Shown piece after piece: positions 1-6,795 of a DNA stretch of 14,113 nt. Under the pieces are notes generated by a model. It did no database searches, was not told where the DNA came from, and saw nothing but the letters and a program-made list of their open reading frames with translations. Each line of letters opens with the position of its first letter. The stretch's first letter is position 1. The DNA is from an uncultured Actinomycetes bacterium. GTDB lineage: Bacteria > Actinomycetota > Actinomycetes > Nanopelagicales > Nanopelagicaceae. Where the stretch lies: contig CAIZHC010000267.1 in assembly GCA_903932705.1 (NCBI GenBank), positions 1 through 14,113 of the forward strand. The letters are read 5' to 3'. Position numbers and translations under genes: made by a program.

Positions 1-1206
1 ATATTCTCGCAAGAGATGCGTGGAGGTAAGCGCTTAGTCTTTCTTGATAGTGGTGCGACGAGCCAGAAACCAATTCAAGTGATGGATGCAGAGCGAAACT
101 TCTATTCAACTACCAACGCTGCTGTGCATCGCGGAAGTTATCTCTTAGCTGAGCGAGCAAGTGAAGCCTTTGAGGGGGCAAGAGATCGGGTGGCACAATT
201 TATTGGCGCCCAATCTCATGAGATTGTTTTCACGAAGAGTGCAACTGAAAGTCTCAACCTCCTGGCGGTCTCCTTCGAGCGCACCTCAGGTTCACTACAA
301 ATAAAAGCGGGCGATGAGATAGTTCTTTCAGAGTTGGAGCATCACGCCAATCTCATTCCTTGGCAGGAACTAGCTAAGCGAACCGGTGCGGTTTTAAAGT
401 GGTTCGAGATGAAAGACGATGGTTCTCTTGATCTCTCTAACATTGATCACATCATCACGCCAAAGTGCAAAGTTGTTGCAATCACTCATCAATCAAATGT
501 TCTGGGTTCAGTTCCAGATATCGCACCTATCATTGCCGCGGCCCACGCGGTTGGAGCGGTCTTTGTATTGGATGGATGCCAATCTGTCCCGCATCAGCCG
601 GTAAATGTGCAAGAGCTTGATGTGGATTTCTTAGTCTTCTCGGGACATAAAGCACTTGGACCTACAGGTGTAGGCGTTTTGTGGGGACGTCATTTATTCC
701 TCTCCCAGATGGAACCTTTCCTTTACGGCGGCTCAATGATTGAAACAGTCACAATGACTGAATCAACATGGGCGCAAGCACCCAAGAGATTTGAAGCCGG
801 TGTGCCAAATATGGCGCAAGCGGTTGGCCTCGCAGCTGCACTTGATTATTTAGATGAAGTGGGACTCTCCAATATTCATCAATGGGAATCTCATCTCACC
901 CAATTGGCCCTCAACGGGTTGAAAGAGATTGATGGCGTTAAAGTTATTGGGCCACAAGGCATCGCAAATCGCGGGGGAGTCATCTCCTTCACAATTGCTG
1001 GTCTGCACCCCCATGACATTGGACAGGTAATGGATCAATATGGTGTTGCGGTCCGTACCGGCCATCACTGCGCTTGGCCATTGATTCGCAAACTCGGATT
1101 GACTGGAACTACAAGAGCTTCTTTCTACCTCTACAACGATGAATCAGATGTTGAAGTTTTTCTTGAATCTGTCGTCGGCGCAAGAGATTATTTTGGAAAC
1201 CGCTGA
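1..1206 (+). CDS. sufS: Cysteine desulfurase SufS, N-terminus cut by window edge
   Basis: PLP-dependent class V aminotransferase-fold enzyme that takes sulfur from L-cysteine and passes it as a persulfide to SufU for Fe-S cluster assembly in the cytosol. Seen: the frame is open from base 1 and reads IFSQEMRGGKRLVFLDSGAT, which matches the usual SufS N-terminus (a DFPIL-type stretch before the LDS(A/G)ATSQKP motif). The ATG at 16 is therefore probably internal and about a dozen residues lie upstream of the window. The PLP-binding lysine sits in SGHKALGPTGVG (codon 649-651). The catalytic cysteine sits in RTGHHCAWP (codon 1069-1071). ELEHHANLIPW and DGCQSVPH are further family motifs. Its stop overlaps the start of sufU by one base (TGATG), so the two are surely co-transcribed. 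The true start cannot be given. Confidence 0.96.
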   Translation: MFSQEMRGGKRLVFLDSGATSQKPIQVMDAERNFYSTTNAAVHRGSYLLAERASEAFEGARDRVAQFIGAQSHEIVFTKSATESLNLLAVSFERTSGSLQIKAGDEIVLSELEHHANLIPWQELAKRTGAVLKWFEMKDDGSLDLSNIDHIITPKCKVVAITHQSNVLGSVPDIAPIIAAAHAVGAVFVLDGCQSVPHQPVNVQELDVDFLVFSGHKALGPTGVGVLWGRHLFLSQMEPFLYGGSMIETVTMTESTWAQAPKRFEAGVPNMAQAVGLAAALDYLDEVGLSNIHQWESHLTQLALNGLKEIDGVKVIGPQGIANRGGVISFTIAGLHPHDIGQVMDQYGVAVRTGHHCAWPLIRKLGLTGTTRASFYLYNDESDVEVFLESVVGARDYFGNR

Positions 1207-1643
1207 TGGAACTTGATTCGCTCTATCAAGAGGTAATCCTCGATCATTATAAGAAGCCGCACCATAAAGGCCTCCCAGTGGGAGAGATACAAGTTCACCA
1301 CGTAAATCCCAATTGTGGTGATGAAATCACACTTAGCCTCTCCATTAGAGCTGGGAAGGTTGAAGATCTGATTTGGGATGGAGTCGGTTGCTCAATTTCT
1401 CAAGCCAGTGCCTCCATCATGAGTGATCTTGTAAGCGGCAAGTCCGTGGAAAGCGCGCGCATTGCCCTGCAAGAATTCACTGAATTAATGCAGAGCAAGG
1501 GGACAATCAGCGGGGACGAAGAGATCCTCGAGGATGCGATTGCTCTCGCCGGTGTTTCGAAATTTCCAGCGCGAGTAAAGTGTGCGCTGTTGAGTTGGAT
1601 GGCATTTAAAGACGCAGCAATTCAGAATGGAGCAGAACTATGA
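1206..1643 (+). CDS. sufU: Fe-S cluster assembly sulfur-transfer protein SufU
   Basis: A 145-residue zinc-containing IscU-like protein. In Gram-positive bacteria SufU accepts the persulfide from SufS and hands sulfur to the SufBCD scaffold. Seen: the typical opening LDSLYQEVILDHYKKPHHKG and the three family cysteines, in NPNCGDE, GVGCSISQAS and VKCALLSW. The first Cys and its following Asp are in the GD-containing zinc-site motif. Length is normal for SufU and shorter than the SufE type. Its ATG overlaps the sufS stop by one base, and its own stop overlaps the next gene by four (ATGA), so translation is likely coupled through all three genes. No separate promoter is visible. Confidence 0.95.
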   Translation: MELDSLYQEVILDHYKKPHHKGLPVGEIQVHHVNPNCGDEITLSLSIRAGKVEDLIWDGVGCSISQASASIMSDLVSGKSVESARIALQEFTELMQSKGTISGDEEILEDAIALAGVSKFPARVKCALLSWMAFKDAAIQNGAEL

Positions 1644-1963
1644 GCGAACAACAACTGGCTACTCTTGATGAAGTCACAGAGGCGTTAAAAGATGTTATCG
1701 ATCCCGAGCTTGGAATAAATGTCGTGGATCTTGGGTTGGTCTATGAGATGAGCGTTAATGAGGCAAATGTTGCGGTCTTGGATATGACCCTCACCTCAGC
1801 TGCATGTCCGCTTCAGGACGTCATCGAGGATCAAGCTCGTCAAGTTTTAGCTGACATCACCTCAGATGTTCAGATCAATTGGGTTTGGATGCCACCTTGG
1901 GGTCCAAACAAGATTACTGATGATGGACGCGAACAACTTCGCGCTATCGGCTTTACCGTCTAA
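1640..1963 (+). CDS. sufT: MIP18/DUF59-family Fe-S assembly factor (SufT/PaaD-like)
   Basis: A 107-residue, single-domain MIP18 (DUF59) protein. Members of this family help mature Fe-S proteins, and SufT is the name used when one closes a SUF operon. Seen: the family signature VIDPELGINVVDLGLVYEM (about residues 19-37), the conserved cysteine in TLTSAACPLQD (about residues 50-60) and the C-terminal WMPPWGPNKITDDGREQLRAIGF block. It is the last gene of the overlapping sufS-sufU-sufT row, joined by an ATGA overlap, and a 19-bp gap follows. The PaaD name (phenylacetate degradation) belongs to the same fold, but the SUF context makes the Fe-S role much more likely. Confidence 0.9.
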   Translation: MSEQQLATLDEVTEALKDVIDPELGINVVDLGLVYEMSVNEANVAVLDMTLTSAACPLQDVIEDQARQVLADITSDVQINWVWMPPWGPNKITDDGREQLRAIGFTV

Positions 1964-1982
1964 CGTTCTTTAAGGAACAGAT

Positions 1983-3857
1983 ATGTCAATGAACTCCATG
2001 GGTGCACACTCTGCCATGCGCTCTTTAACTCGCGATCCTGCAGTTAAAGATATGAGGCTAAAACCAGGGACAGTTAAGCGCATATGGAGCTTTGCAAAGC
2101 CATTCAAGCTCTATCTTCTTATCTTCTTGGTCATGATTATTGTCGACTCTCTGCTCACCGTCGCATCCCCATTGCTGCTTAAGAACCTGATTGACAAGGG
2201 AGTCATTCCGCACAACGGTCGAATCGTCACTCAGATGGCGTTGATAGTCGGAGCCATCGCTATCGCAGATACATCCGTAAGTCTGGTTTCAAGATGGTTT
2301 TCCTCTCGCATCGGCGAAGGTCTTATCTACGAGATGCGTACCCAGGTTTTCTCGCATATCCAGAAGCAATCAATCGCTTTCTTTACGCGGACTCAAACAG
2401 GCGCGTTAATCTCGCGAATCAACTCAGATGTGATTGGTGCGCAGAACGCATTTACAAATACTCTCTCTGGAGTTCTAAGCAACATCCTAACTTTGACGCT
2501 CGTCGCAGCGGCGATGGCCACCTTGTCGTGGCAGATCACTCTAGCCTCGCTTCTCTTGCTTCCACTCTTTTTAATACCAACCAAATGGGTAGGTAAGAAG
2601 ATTCAGAGCCTGACGCTGGCATCCTTTAATCTCAATGCCGAGATGGCTTCAACGATGACTGAGCGCTTTAACGTTTCTGGGGCCCTCTTAGTTTCGCTTT
2701 ATGGCGAGCCTGCGAAAGAGCGGGAAGGATTTCGCGCTAAAGCCCGACGCGTTGCTGACATTGGTATCCATACTGCAATGCTCAATCGAATATTTTTCAT
2801 GTCGATCACAACAATTGCGGCCCTCGCTACCGCCTTCGCCTACGGCATCGGCGGCCATCTTGCGATCTCTGGCGCCATAACAGTTGGCTCACTTCTCGCT
2901 ATCACCACACTCTTAGCAAGACTCTATGGGCCTCTTACCTCTCTTTCGAATGTTCGAGTAGACGTGATGACGGCGCTGGTTTCATTCGAGAGAGTATTTG
3001 AAGTTTTAGATTTGGAACCGATGGTTCGTGATCGAGATGCGGCTAAGGCGATCACAGTTGCTCGCCCATCCATAGAATTTGATCACGTGCAATTCTCATA
3101 TCCAAAATCAACTGAGATTTCCCTCGCATCTCTTGAACTTGCGGCTAAGGCGGAGATGGTTGATTCTGGAGTTGTTTTAGAAGATGTTTCGTTCTACTGC
3201 GAACCGGGTTCTTTCACCGCAATTGTTGGCCCTTCAGGTGCGGGAAAGAGCACAATCTCAGGTTTGCTTCCAAGACTTTATGATGTGACCAAGGGAAGTA
3301 TCAAGGTTGCAGGTGAAGATATTCGCGATCTCACCCTCGCATCCCTCAGGCATGAAATCGGCGTTGTCACGCAAGATTCACACATGTTCCACGACACGAT
3401 TGATGCAAATCTCCGTTATGCAAAATCGGATGCAACACTTGCAGAAATTGAAGCAGCATGTAGAGCTGCACAGATTTGGAACTTCATTGAGTCGCTTCCA
3501 AACGGTCTAGATACTGTTGTAGGCGAGCGTGGTCATAGATTGAGTGGGGGAGAGAAGCAGCGCTTAGCAATTGCTCGCCTCTTGCTTAAGGCGCCAAGCA
3601 TTGTGATCTTGGATGAGGCAACGGCGCACTTAGATTCTGAAAATGAAGCCTTGGTGCAGGAAGCACTTGAGGTGGCTTTGGAAGGTCGCACAAGTATTGT
3701 TATCGCGCACCGTTTATCCACCGTTCAGAAGGCCGATCAAATATTGGTCTTGGAAGCCGGTCGGATAGTGGAGCGAGGCACTCACGAAGAATTAGTCACG
3801 CGAGGCGGTTTGTATTTTGATCTCTACCAACGTCAGGTTTTAGGCACAGCCCAATAG
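1983..3857 (+). CDS. ABC exporter half-transporter (MdlB-type, fused TM and ATPase)
   Basis: A 624-residue type I ABC exporter with an N-terminal six-helix membrane domain (about residues 30-330) and a C-terminal nucleotide-binding domain (about 365-615). It probably acts as a homodimer in the cytoplasmic membrane; the substrate is unknown. Seen in the ATPase: A-loop Tyr373 (FSYPKS), Walker A GPSGAGKST (416-424), Q-loop VVTQDSHMF, signature LSGGE (520-524), Walker B VILDEAT with Asp544 and Glu545, and H-loop His576, all intact. An extra segment of roughly 15 residues lies between the A-loop and VLEDVSF (about 376-396). The start at 1983 follows a GGAA-type ribosome site; an ATG two codons later is also possible. 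The 19-bp gap from sufT allows read-through from the SUF operon. It converges on the DUF3099 gene 3 bp downstream. Confidence 0.93.
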   Translation: MSMNSMGAHSAMRSLTRDPAVKDMRLKPGTVKRIWSFAKPFKLYLLIFLVMIIVDSLLTVASPLLLKNLIDKGVIPHNGRIVTQMALIVGAIAIADTSVSLVSRWFSSRIGEGLIYEMRTQVFSHIQKQSIAFFTRTQTGALISRINSDVIGAQNAFTNTLSGVLSNILTLTLVAAAMATLSWQITLASLLLLPLFLIPTKWVGKKIQSLTLASFNLNAEMASTMTERFNVSGALLVSLYGEPAKEREGFRAKARRVADIGIHTAMLNRIFFMSITTIAALATAFAYGIGGHLAISGAITVGSLLAITTLLARLYGPLTSLSNVRVDVMTALVSFERVFEVLDLEPMVRDRDAAKAITVARPSIEFDHVQFSYPKSTEISLASLELAAKAEMVDSGVVLEDVSFYCEPGSFTAIVGPSGAGKSTISGLLPRLYDVTKGSIKVAGEDIRDLTLASLRHEIGVVTQDSHMFHDTIDANLRYAKSDATLAEIEAACRAAQIWNFIESLPNGLDTVVGERGHRLSGGEKQRLAIARLLLKAPSIVILDEATAHLDSENEALVQEALEVALEGRTSIVIAHRLSTVQKADQILVLEAGRIVERGTHEELVTRGGLYFDLYQRQVLGTAQ

Positions 3858-3860
3858 CCT

Positions 3861-4160
3861 TTAGTTATCAGTAATTTGTAGTTGTTGATTTCTCATGATT
3901 GCACTCTTGCCGGTGATTGTTTCTCTTCCCGCGTTGGCAATTACTACTGCAATGTAGGGAAGAAATACCGCTCCAGCCATGGCAACCCATCTATAAGGGT
4001 TAGGCAGAAAAATGGTGGAGATAAAGCATCCGGTTCGAACCATCATGGATATGAAATATCTGCGCTGTCTTCCACGTTGTTCAACCGAAAGAGCATCCTG
4101 GGCGCTTGTGATGACAATGGGAGATGGATTCTTCTTCTTTCCATCGCTGCGTGCGCTCAT
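3861..4160 (-). CDS. DUF3099 small membrane protein
   Basis: A 99-residue protein recognised as the actinobacterial DUF3099 family; function unknown. Seen: a charged, Lys-rich N-terminus, then VITSAQDALSVEQRGRQRRY, a hydrophobic segment at about residues 36-52 (FISMMVRTGCFISTIFL) and a second at about 57-77 containing the family-typical GAVFLPYIAVVIANAGRE, then a short polar tail. Two membrane helices with Arg-rich flanks fit an integral membrane protein. It is transcribed away from fabG, and DUF3099 genes are often found near fabG/fabI in actinobacteria, so the neighbourhood supports the call. The start is favoured by a TAGGCT hexamer exactly six bases upstream, which suggests a leaderless transcript. 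Confidence 0.85.
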   Translation of the reverse strand: MSARSDGKKKNPSPIVITSAQDALSVEQRGRQRRYFISMMVRTGCFISTIFLPNPYRWVAMAGAVFLPYIAVVIANAGRETITGKSAIMRNQQLQITDN

Positions 4161-4166
4161 TCGCCA

Positions 4167-4172
4167 AGCCTA
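4167..4172 (-). promoter_or_regulatory. Candidate -10 element of the DUF3099 gene
   Basis: On the minus strand TAGGCT is followed by six bases (TGGCGA) and then the ATG at 4160. This fits the actinobacterial TANNNT -10 hexamer placed so that transcription starts at or next to the start codon. No purine-rich ribosome site and no convincing -35 are visible. Confidence 0.45.
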
Positions 4173-4220
4173 AGACCCCTCTGGAGTTCGCGCCTCTTTT
4201 AAGTACGCGTGAGTAGTGGC

Positions 4221-4226
4221 TAATCT
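4221..4226 (+). promoter_or_regulatory. Candidate -10 element of fabG
   Basis: TAATCT lies exactly six bases (GCTCCC) before the fabG ATG, the spacing expected for a leaderless mRNA. The intervening bases contain no Shine-Dalgarno sequence. A matching -35 is not clear. It shares the 72-bp divergent spacer with the minus-strand DUF3099 promoter. Confidence 0.5.
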
Positions 4227-4232
4227 GCTCCC

Positions 4233-4955
4233 ATGACTTCATCGCCGCAAGGTCCAAGAATTGTCTTTGTTACCGGCGGAAATCGCGGAATTGGTCTCTC
4301 GATTGCCCGAAGTTTTGCCACTGAGGGAAACTTGGTCATCGTCTCCTACCGATCTGGAGGAGCACCCGAAGGCCTGGTAGGTGTCCAGATGGATGTCACC
4401 GATCCAGAGAGCGTCAAAGCTGCCTTCACGGAGATTGAATCTCTCTACGGCCCAGTCGATGTCCTGATTGCAAATGCGGGCATCACGCGAGATGGCCTGA
4501 CTATGCGAATGAGTGATGAAGATTTCACTTCAGTAGTTGAAACAAACCTCACCGGAACTTTCCGAACTGTGCAGCGCGCAATCTCTCCCATGGTGAAGAA
4601 GCGTTCGGGTCGAGTGATTCTGATTGGTTCTGTTGTTGGTCTTATGGGTTCTGCTGGTCAGGCAAACTACGCCGCAACTAAGAGCGGATTAGTGGGAATG
4701 GCTCGCGCACTCGCCCGCGAATATGGTTCCCGCGGATTGACCTTTAACGTTATCGCTCCTGGTTTTGTGGAGACAGATATGACTTCAGAGCTCAGCGATA
4801 CCTTGCGCGAAAAATATATCGGCGCAATTCCATTGGGACGATTTTGCTCACCTGAAGAGGTAGCAGGAGTTGTTAAATTTATCGCTTCACCAGAAGCGGG
4901 TTACATCACAGGAGCAGTTATTCCGGTCGACGGAGGAATGGGGATGGGTCACTAA
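4233..4955 (+). CDS. fabG: 3-oxoacyl-ACP reductase FabG
   Basis: NADPH-dependent short-chain dehydrogenase of 240 residues that reduces 3-oxoacyl-ACP to 3-hydroxyacyl-ACP in the FAS II cycle. Seen: the nucleotide-binding motif TGGNRGIG (14-21), NAG (81-83), active-site Asn105, Ser133, Tyr146 and Lys150 (YAATK), and the C-terminal GYITGAVIPVDGGMGMG block. Length is normal. Its stop overlaps the fabI start by one base (TAATG), so the two reductases of fatty-acid elongation form one translationally coupled unit, as in the mycobacterial mabA-inhA pair. The start is supported by the N-terminus meeting the Rossmann fold after about nine residues and by the -10-like hexamer six bases upstream. General SDR proteins look similar, but the fabI partner makes FabG the best reading. 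Confidence 0.93.
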   Translation: MTSSPQGPRIVFVTGGNRGIGLSIARSFATEGNLVIVSYRSGGAPEGLVGVQMDVTDPESVKAAFTEIESLYGPVDVLIANAGITRDGLTMRMSDEDFTSVVETNLTGTFRTVQRAISPMVKKRSGRVILIGSVVGLMGSAGQANYAATKSGLVGMARALAREYGSRGLTFNVIAPGFVETDMTSELSDTLREKYIGAIPLGRFCSPEEVAGVVKFIASPEAGYITGAVIPVDGGMGMGH

Positions 4956-5725
4956 TGGCACTACTTACAGGCAAGAACATCTTGGTAACAGGAGTGTTGA
5001 CCGATGGGTCAATCGCATTCCATATCGCCAAGTTAGCCCAAGAAGAAGGCGCCAATGTCGTCCTCACAGGTTTTGGCCGTGGCTTGAGCCTTACAACCAG
5101 AATTGCTGGTCGACTTCCGCATCCCGCTCCCGTCATTGAACTTGATGTCACCAACCCGGAGCATTTGGCGGGATTAGCGGCGGAGGTAAAGAAGCACGTT
5201 CCGCATCTAGATGGCGTGGTTCATTCGATTGGTTTCGCGCCTCAAGCGGCGCTGGGTGGAAACTTTCTAAACACCGAGTGGGAAGATGTCGCCATTGCTC
5301 TTCACGCCTCCACCTTCTCCTATAAGTCTCTCGCTATCGCTGTGCGTGAGCTCTACCCCGAATCCGGTGCCAGTATCGTAGGTCTTACCTTTGATGCGAC
5401 CGTTGCTTGGCCAAAGTATGACTGGATGGGTATCGCTAAAGCAGGACTGGAATCATGCAATCGTTACCTCGCCCGCGACCTAGGCGCTGAAAATATTAGA
5501 GTCAACCTCATTGCGGCAGGTCCTCTGGCCACAATTGCGGCAAAGTCCATCCCAGGTTTCGAAGAGTTCGAGAATGTCTGGAATACCCGCTCGCCGCTCG
5601 CCTGGGACTTCGCTGACCCAGAGCCTGCAGCCCGCGGCGCCGTAGCGTTGCTCTCAGATTGGTTCCCAAAGACAACTGGAGAGATCATCCACGTTGATGG
5701 GGGAGTTCACGCTATCGGGGGTTGA
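4955..5725 (+). CDS. fabI: Enoyl-ACP reductase FabI (InhA type)
   Basis: NADH-dependent enoyl-ACP reductase of 256 residues, which completes each FAS II elongation round. Seen: the divergent SDR start KNILVTGVLTDGSIAFHIAK, characteristic of FabI/InhA in place of TGxxxGIG, and LTGF. HSIGF carries Ser91, the equivalent of InhA Ser94. The active-site pair is Tyr155 and Lys162 in the Tyr-x6-Lys spacing of this family, with Phe146 before it. The end reads TTGEIIHVDGGVHAIGG. The resemblance is closest to actinobacterial InhA, so isoniazid/triclosan-type enzymes are the family reference, although drug response cannot be read from this. It is coupled to fabG by a one-base overlap. A hairpin spans its stop codon. 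Confidence 0.94.
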   Translation: MALLTGKNILVTGVLTDGSIAFHIAKLAQEEGANVVLTGFGRGLSLTTRIAGRLPHPAPVIELDVTNPEHLAGLAAEVKKHVPHLDGVVHSIGFAPQAALGGNFLNTEWEDVAIALHASTFSYKSLAIAVRELYPESGASIVGLTFDATVAWPKYDWMGIAKAGLESCNRYLARDLGAENIRVNLIAAGPLATIAAKSIPGFEEFENVWNTRSPLAWDFADPEPAARGAVALLSDWFPKTTGEIIHVDGGVHAIGG

Positions 5726-5735
5726 TTCCACCGAT
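5714..5735 (+). terminator. Hairpin across the fabI stop, possible terminator
   Basis: ATCGG at 5714-5718 pairs with CCGAT at 5731-5735; after one G/A mismatch, GG 5720-5721 pairs with CC 5728-5729 around a six-base loop. The bases after it (TTTCAGCTTTCT) are moderately T-rich but not a clean T-run, so termination would be weak or Rho-assisted. It would separate fabG-fabI from the infC unit. Confidence 0.4.
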
Positions 5736-5906
5736 TTCAGCTTTCTGCACCCCTCGGGGTACCCTTTGACCCATCAAGTGGAGTTTGTCGCTCCCACCTC
5801 ATCGGCTTCGGCTGATTGGTCAAGAACTTACTCGCCTCATTTGGCGGGTCTATTTTTGCGCGACTCATACTCCCTTGCGAAAAGTAATTTCTAGAGAGGA
5901 AGAGTT
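5726..5906 (+). promoter_or_regulatory. infC leader region with candidate hairpins
   Basis: A non-coding stretch of 181 bp, the longest gene-free interval in the window. It contains a short ACCC/GGGT hairpin with a CTCG loop (5749-5760). A second hairpin has stem ATCGGC/GCTGAT (5801-5806, 5811-5816) closed by the very stable C(TTCG)G tetraloop and extended by ACC/GGT (5796-5798, 5818-5820). A weaker stem pairs 5853-5860 with 5876-5883. I find no convincing promoter hexamers; CATACT at 5866-5871 is the best -10-like site. Bacterial IF3-L35-L20 operons are often controlled in the leader by L20 or IF3, so a regulatory RNA is plausible, but no known class is recognised. Confidence 0.35.
5895..5900 (+). 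promoter_or_regulatory. Ribosome binding site that decides the infC ATC start
   Basis: AGAGGA lies six bases before the ATC codon at 5907. It falls directly after an in-frame TAG (5892-5894), so translation in this frame cannot begin further upstream. Confidence 0.7.
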
Positions 5907-6527
5907 ATCAGCGCCGAACAAAGAATCAATGATCGAATCCGAGCCTCGGAAGTTCGTCTCATCGGTTTCTCTGGTGAACAAGTTGGAATCGTAGCCACTG
6001 CTACTGCCCTTTCTATGGCAGAAGAGGTTGGACTCGATCTCGTCGAAATTTCTCCAGATGCAAAGCCGCCCGTCTGCAAGATCATGGATTTCGGAAAGTA
6101 TAAGTACGAGATTGCACAGAAGGCACGGGAAGCAAGACAGAACCAGACCCACATTGTGGTCAAAGAGATTCGTTTTGGATTGAAGATTGAACCTCATGAC
6201 TATGAGACGAAGAAAGCTCACATCGAGCGCTTCCTCAAAGGCGGAGACAAGGTGAAGGTAACTGTTCAATTCAAAGGAAGAGAGCAGACCCGTCCTGAGA
6301 TGGGATACCGATTGCTGATGAAGCTTTCGGAGGAGATCGCAGAGTTTGGCTTCGTGGAGTTCGCTCCTAAGAAGGAAGGAAAGAGCATGACGATGGTTCT
6401 TGGACCGGTTCTAAAGAAGAGCCAGGCAGCCAAGAAGACAGCGCCAAAGGCTGCAGCAGTAGTTGAAAAACCTGTTGTTGTCGATGCTCCTACTCCAGTT
6501 TTAGAGAGCCAAGAAGTTACCCAGTAA
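5907..6527 (+). CDS. infC: Translation initiation factor IF-3, starting at a rare ATC codon
   Basis: IF3 binds the 30S subunit, blocks premature 50S joining and checks start-codon and initiator-tRNA pairing. From ATC 5907 the product is 206 residues and opens (M)[19 protein letters not shown], the conserved IF3 N-terminus. No ATG, GTG, TTG or CTG occurs in frame until ATG 6015, which would remove 36 residues of the N-domain. A good ribosome site sits six bases before the ATC. Next come [18 protein letters not shown] and YGK-type linker sequence, then the C-domain with [17 protein letters not shown]. The Ala/Lys/Val-rich tail (about the last 35 residues) is common in actinobacterial IF3. Non-AUG starts on infC are known to allow IF3 to control its own synthesis, so autoregulation is expected. 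rpmI and rplT follow in the classic order. Confidence 0.93.
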   Translation: MSAEQRINDRIRASEVRLIGFSGEQVGIVATATALSMAEEVGLDLVEISPDAKPPVCKIMDFGKYKYEIAQKAREARQNQTHIVVKEIRFGLKIEPHDYETKKAHIERFLKGGDKVKVTVQFKGREQTRPEMGYRLLMKLSEEIAEFGFVEFAPKKEGKSMTMVLGPVLKKSQAAKKTAPKAAAVVEKPVVVDAPTPVLESQEVTQ

Positions 6528-6560
6528 TTAGTTCCGGAACTAACTAGCGAGGGCTAGTTA
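6528..6560 (+). promoter_or_regulatory. Two base-sharing hairpins between infC and rpmI
   Basis: Immediately after the infC stop lies a perfect 16-bp palindrome, TTAGTTCCGGAACTAA (6528-6543). It is followed by an 8-bp stem TAACTAGC (6541-6548) / GCTAGTTA (6553-6560) closed by a GAGG loop. The 3' arm of the first and the 5' arm of the second share bases 6541-6543, so both cannot form in full at once. There is no T-run, so this is not a typical terminator. In other bacteria L20 represses rpmI-rplT through RNA structure in this area; a role as an L20 site, processing site or attenuator is inference. Confidence 0.45.
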
Positions 6561-6584
6561 AGACAAGTACCCAGGAGGTATGAA

Positions 6585-6782
6585 GTGCCAAAGATGAAAA
6601 CCCATAGCGGAGCTAAGAAGACGTTCCGTCTGACCGGCACCGGCAAAATCATGCACGAGCGTGCAGGTAAGCGCCACCTTCTCGAACATAAATCTTCACG
6701 CGTCACTCGCCGTTTGAGCAATGATGCAACAGGTAAGAAGACCGTAACCATGACAGCCAAGCGCATGCTCGGTTTGAAGTAA
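6585..6782 (+). CDS. rpmI: 50S ribosomal protein L35
   Basis: A 65-residue basic protein of the large ribosomal subunit. Seen: the family start [21 protein letters not shown] and the [17 protein letters not shown] core. The start is GTG, set by a strong AGGAGG site (6573-6578) six bases upstream; the next Met (residue 4) would lose the conserved PK. It lies between infC and rplT in the standard order, 13 bp before rplT, and is preceded by the paired hairpins after infC. Confidence 0.96.
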   Translation: MPKMKTHSGAKKTFRLTGTGKIMHERAGKRHLLEHKSSRVTRRLSNDATGKKTVTMTAKRMLGLK

Positions 6783-6795
6783 AGGAGCGCGATAA

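Noticed and set aside
16..18. ATG at 16 as the sufS start
   Set aside because: The frame is open to base 1 and the residues before it fit the SufS N-terminus, so the gene continues off the window.
3882..4202. 106-codon plus-strand frame opposite DUF3099
   Set aside because: Lies almost wholly antisense to a recognisable DUF3099 gene and its translation resembles no family.
5694..5894. 66-codon and overlapping frames in the infC leader
   Set aside because: No ribosome site and no protein-like composition; one simply runs through the fabI end and into the infC frame's stop.
6015..6017. ATG at 6015 as the infC start
   Set aside because: It would cut off 36 residues of the conserved IF3 N-domain and has no ribosome site, whereas ATC 5907 has one.
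6528..6560. Rho-independent terminator between infC and rpmI
   Set aside because: Hairpins are good but no T-run follows, and rpmI/rplT belong to the same operon in almost all bacteria.
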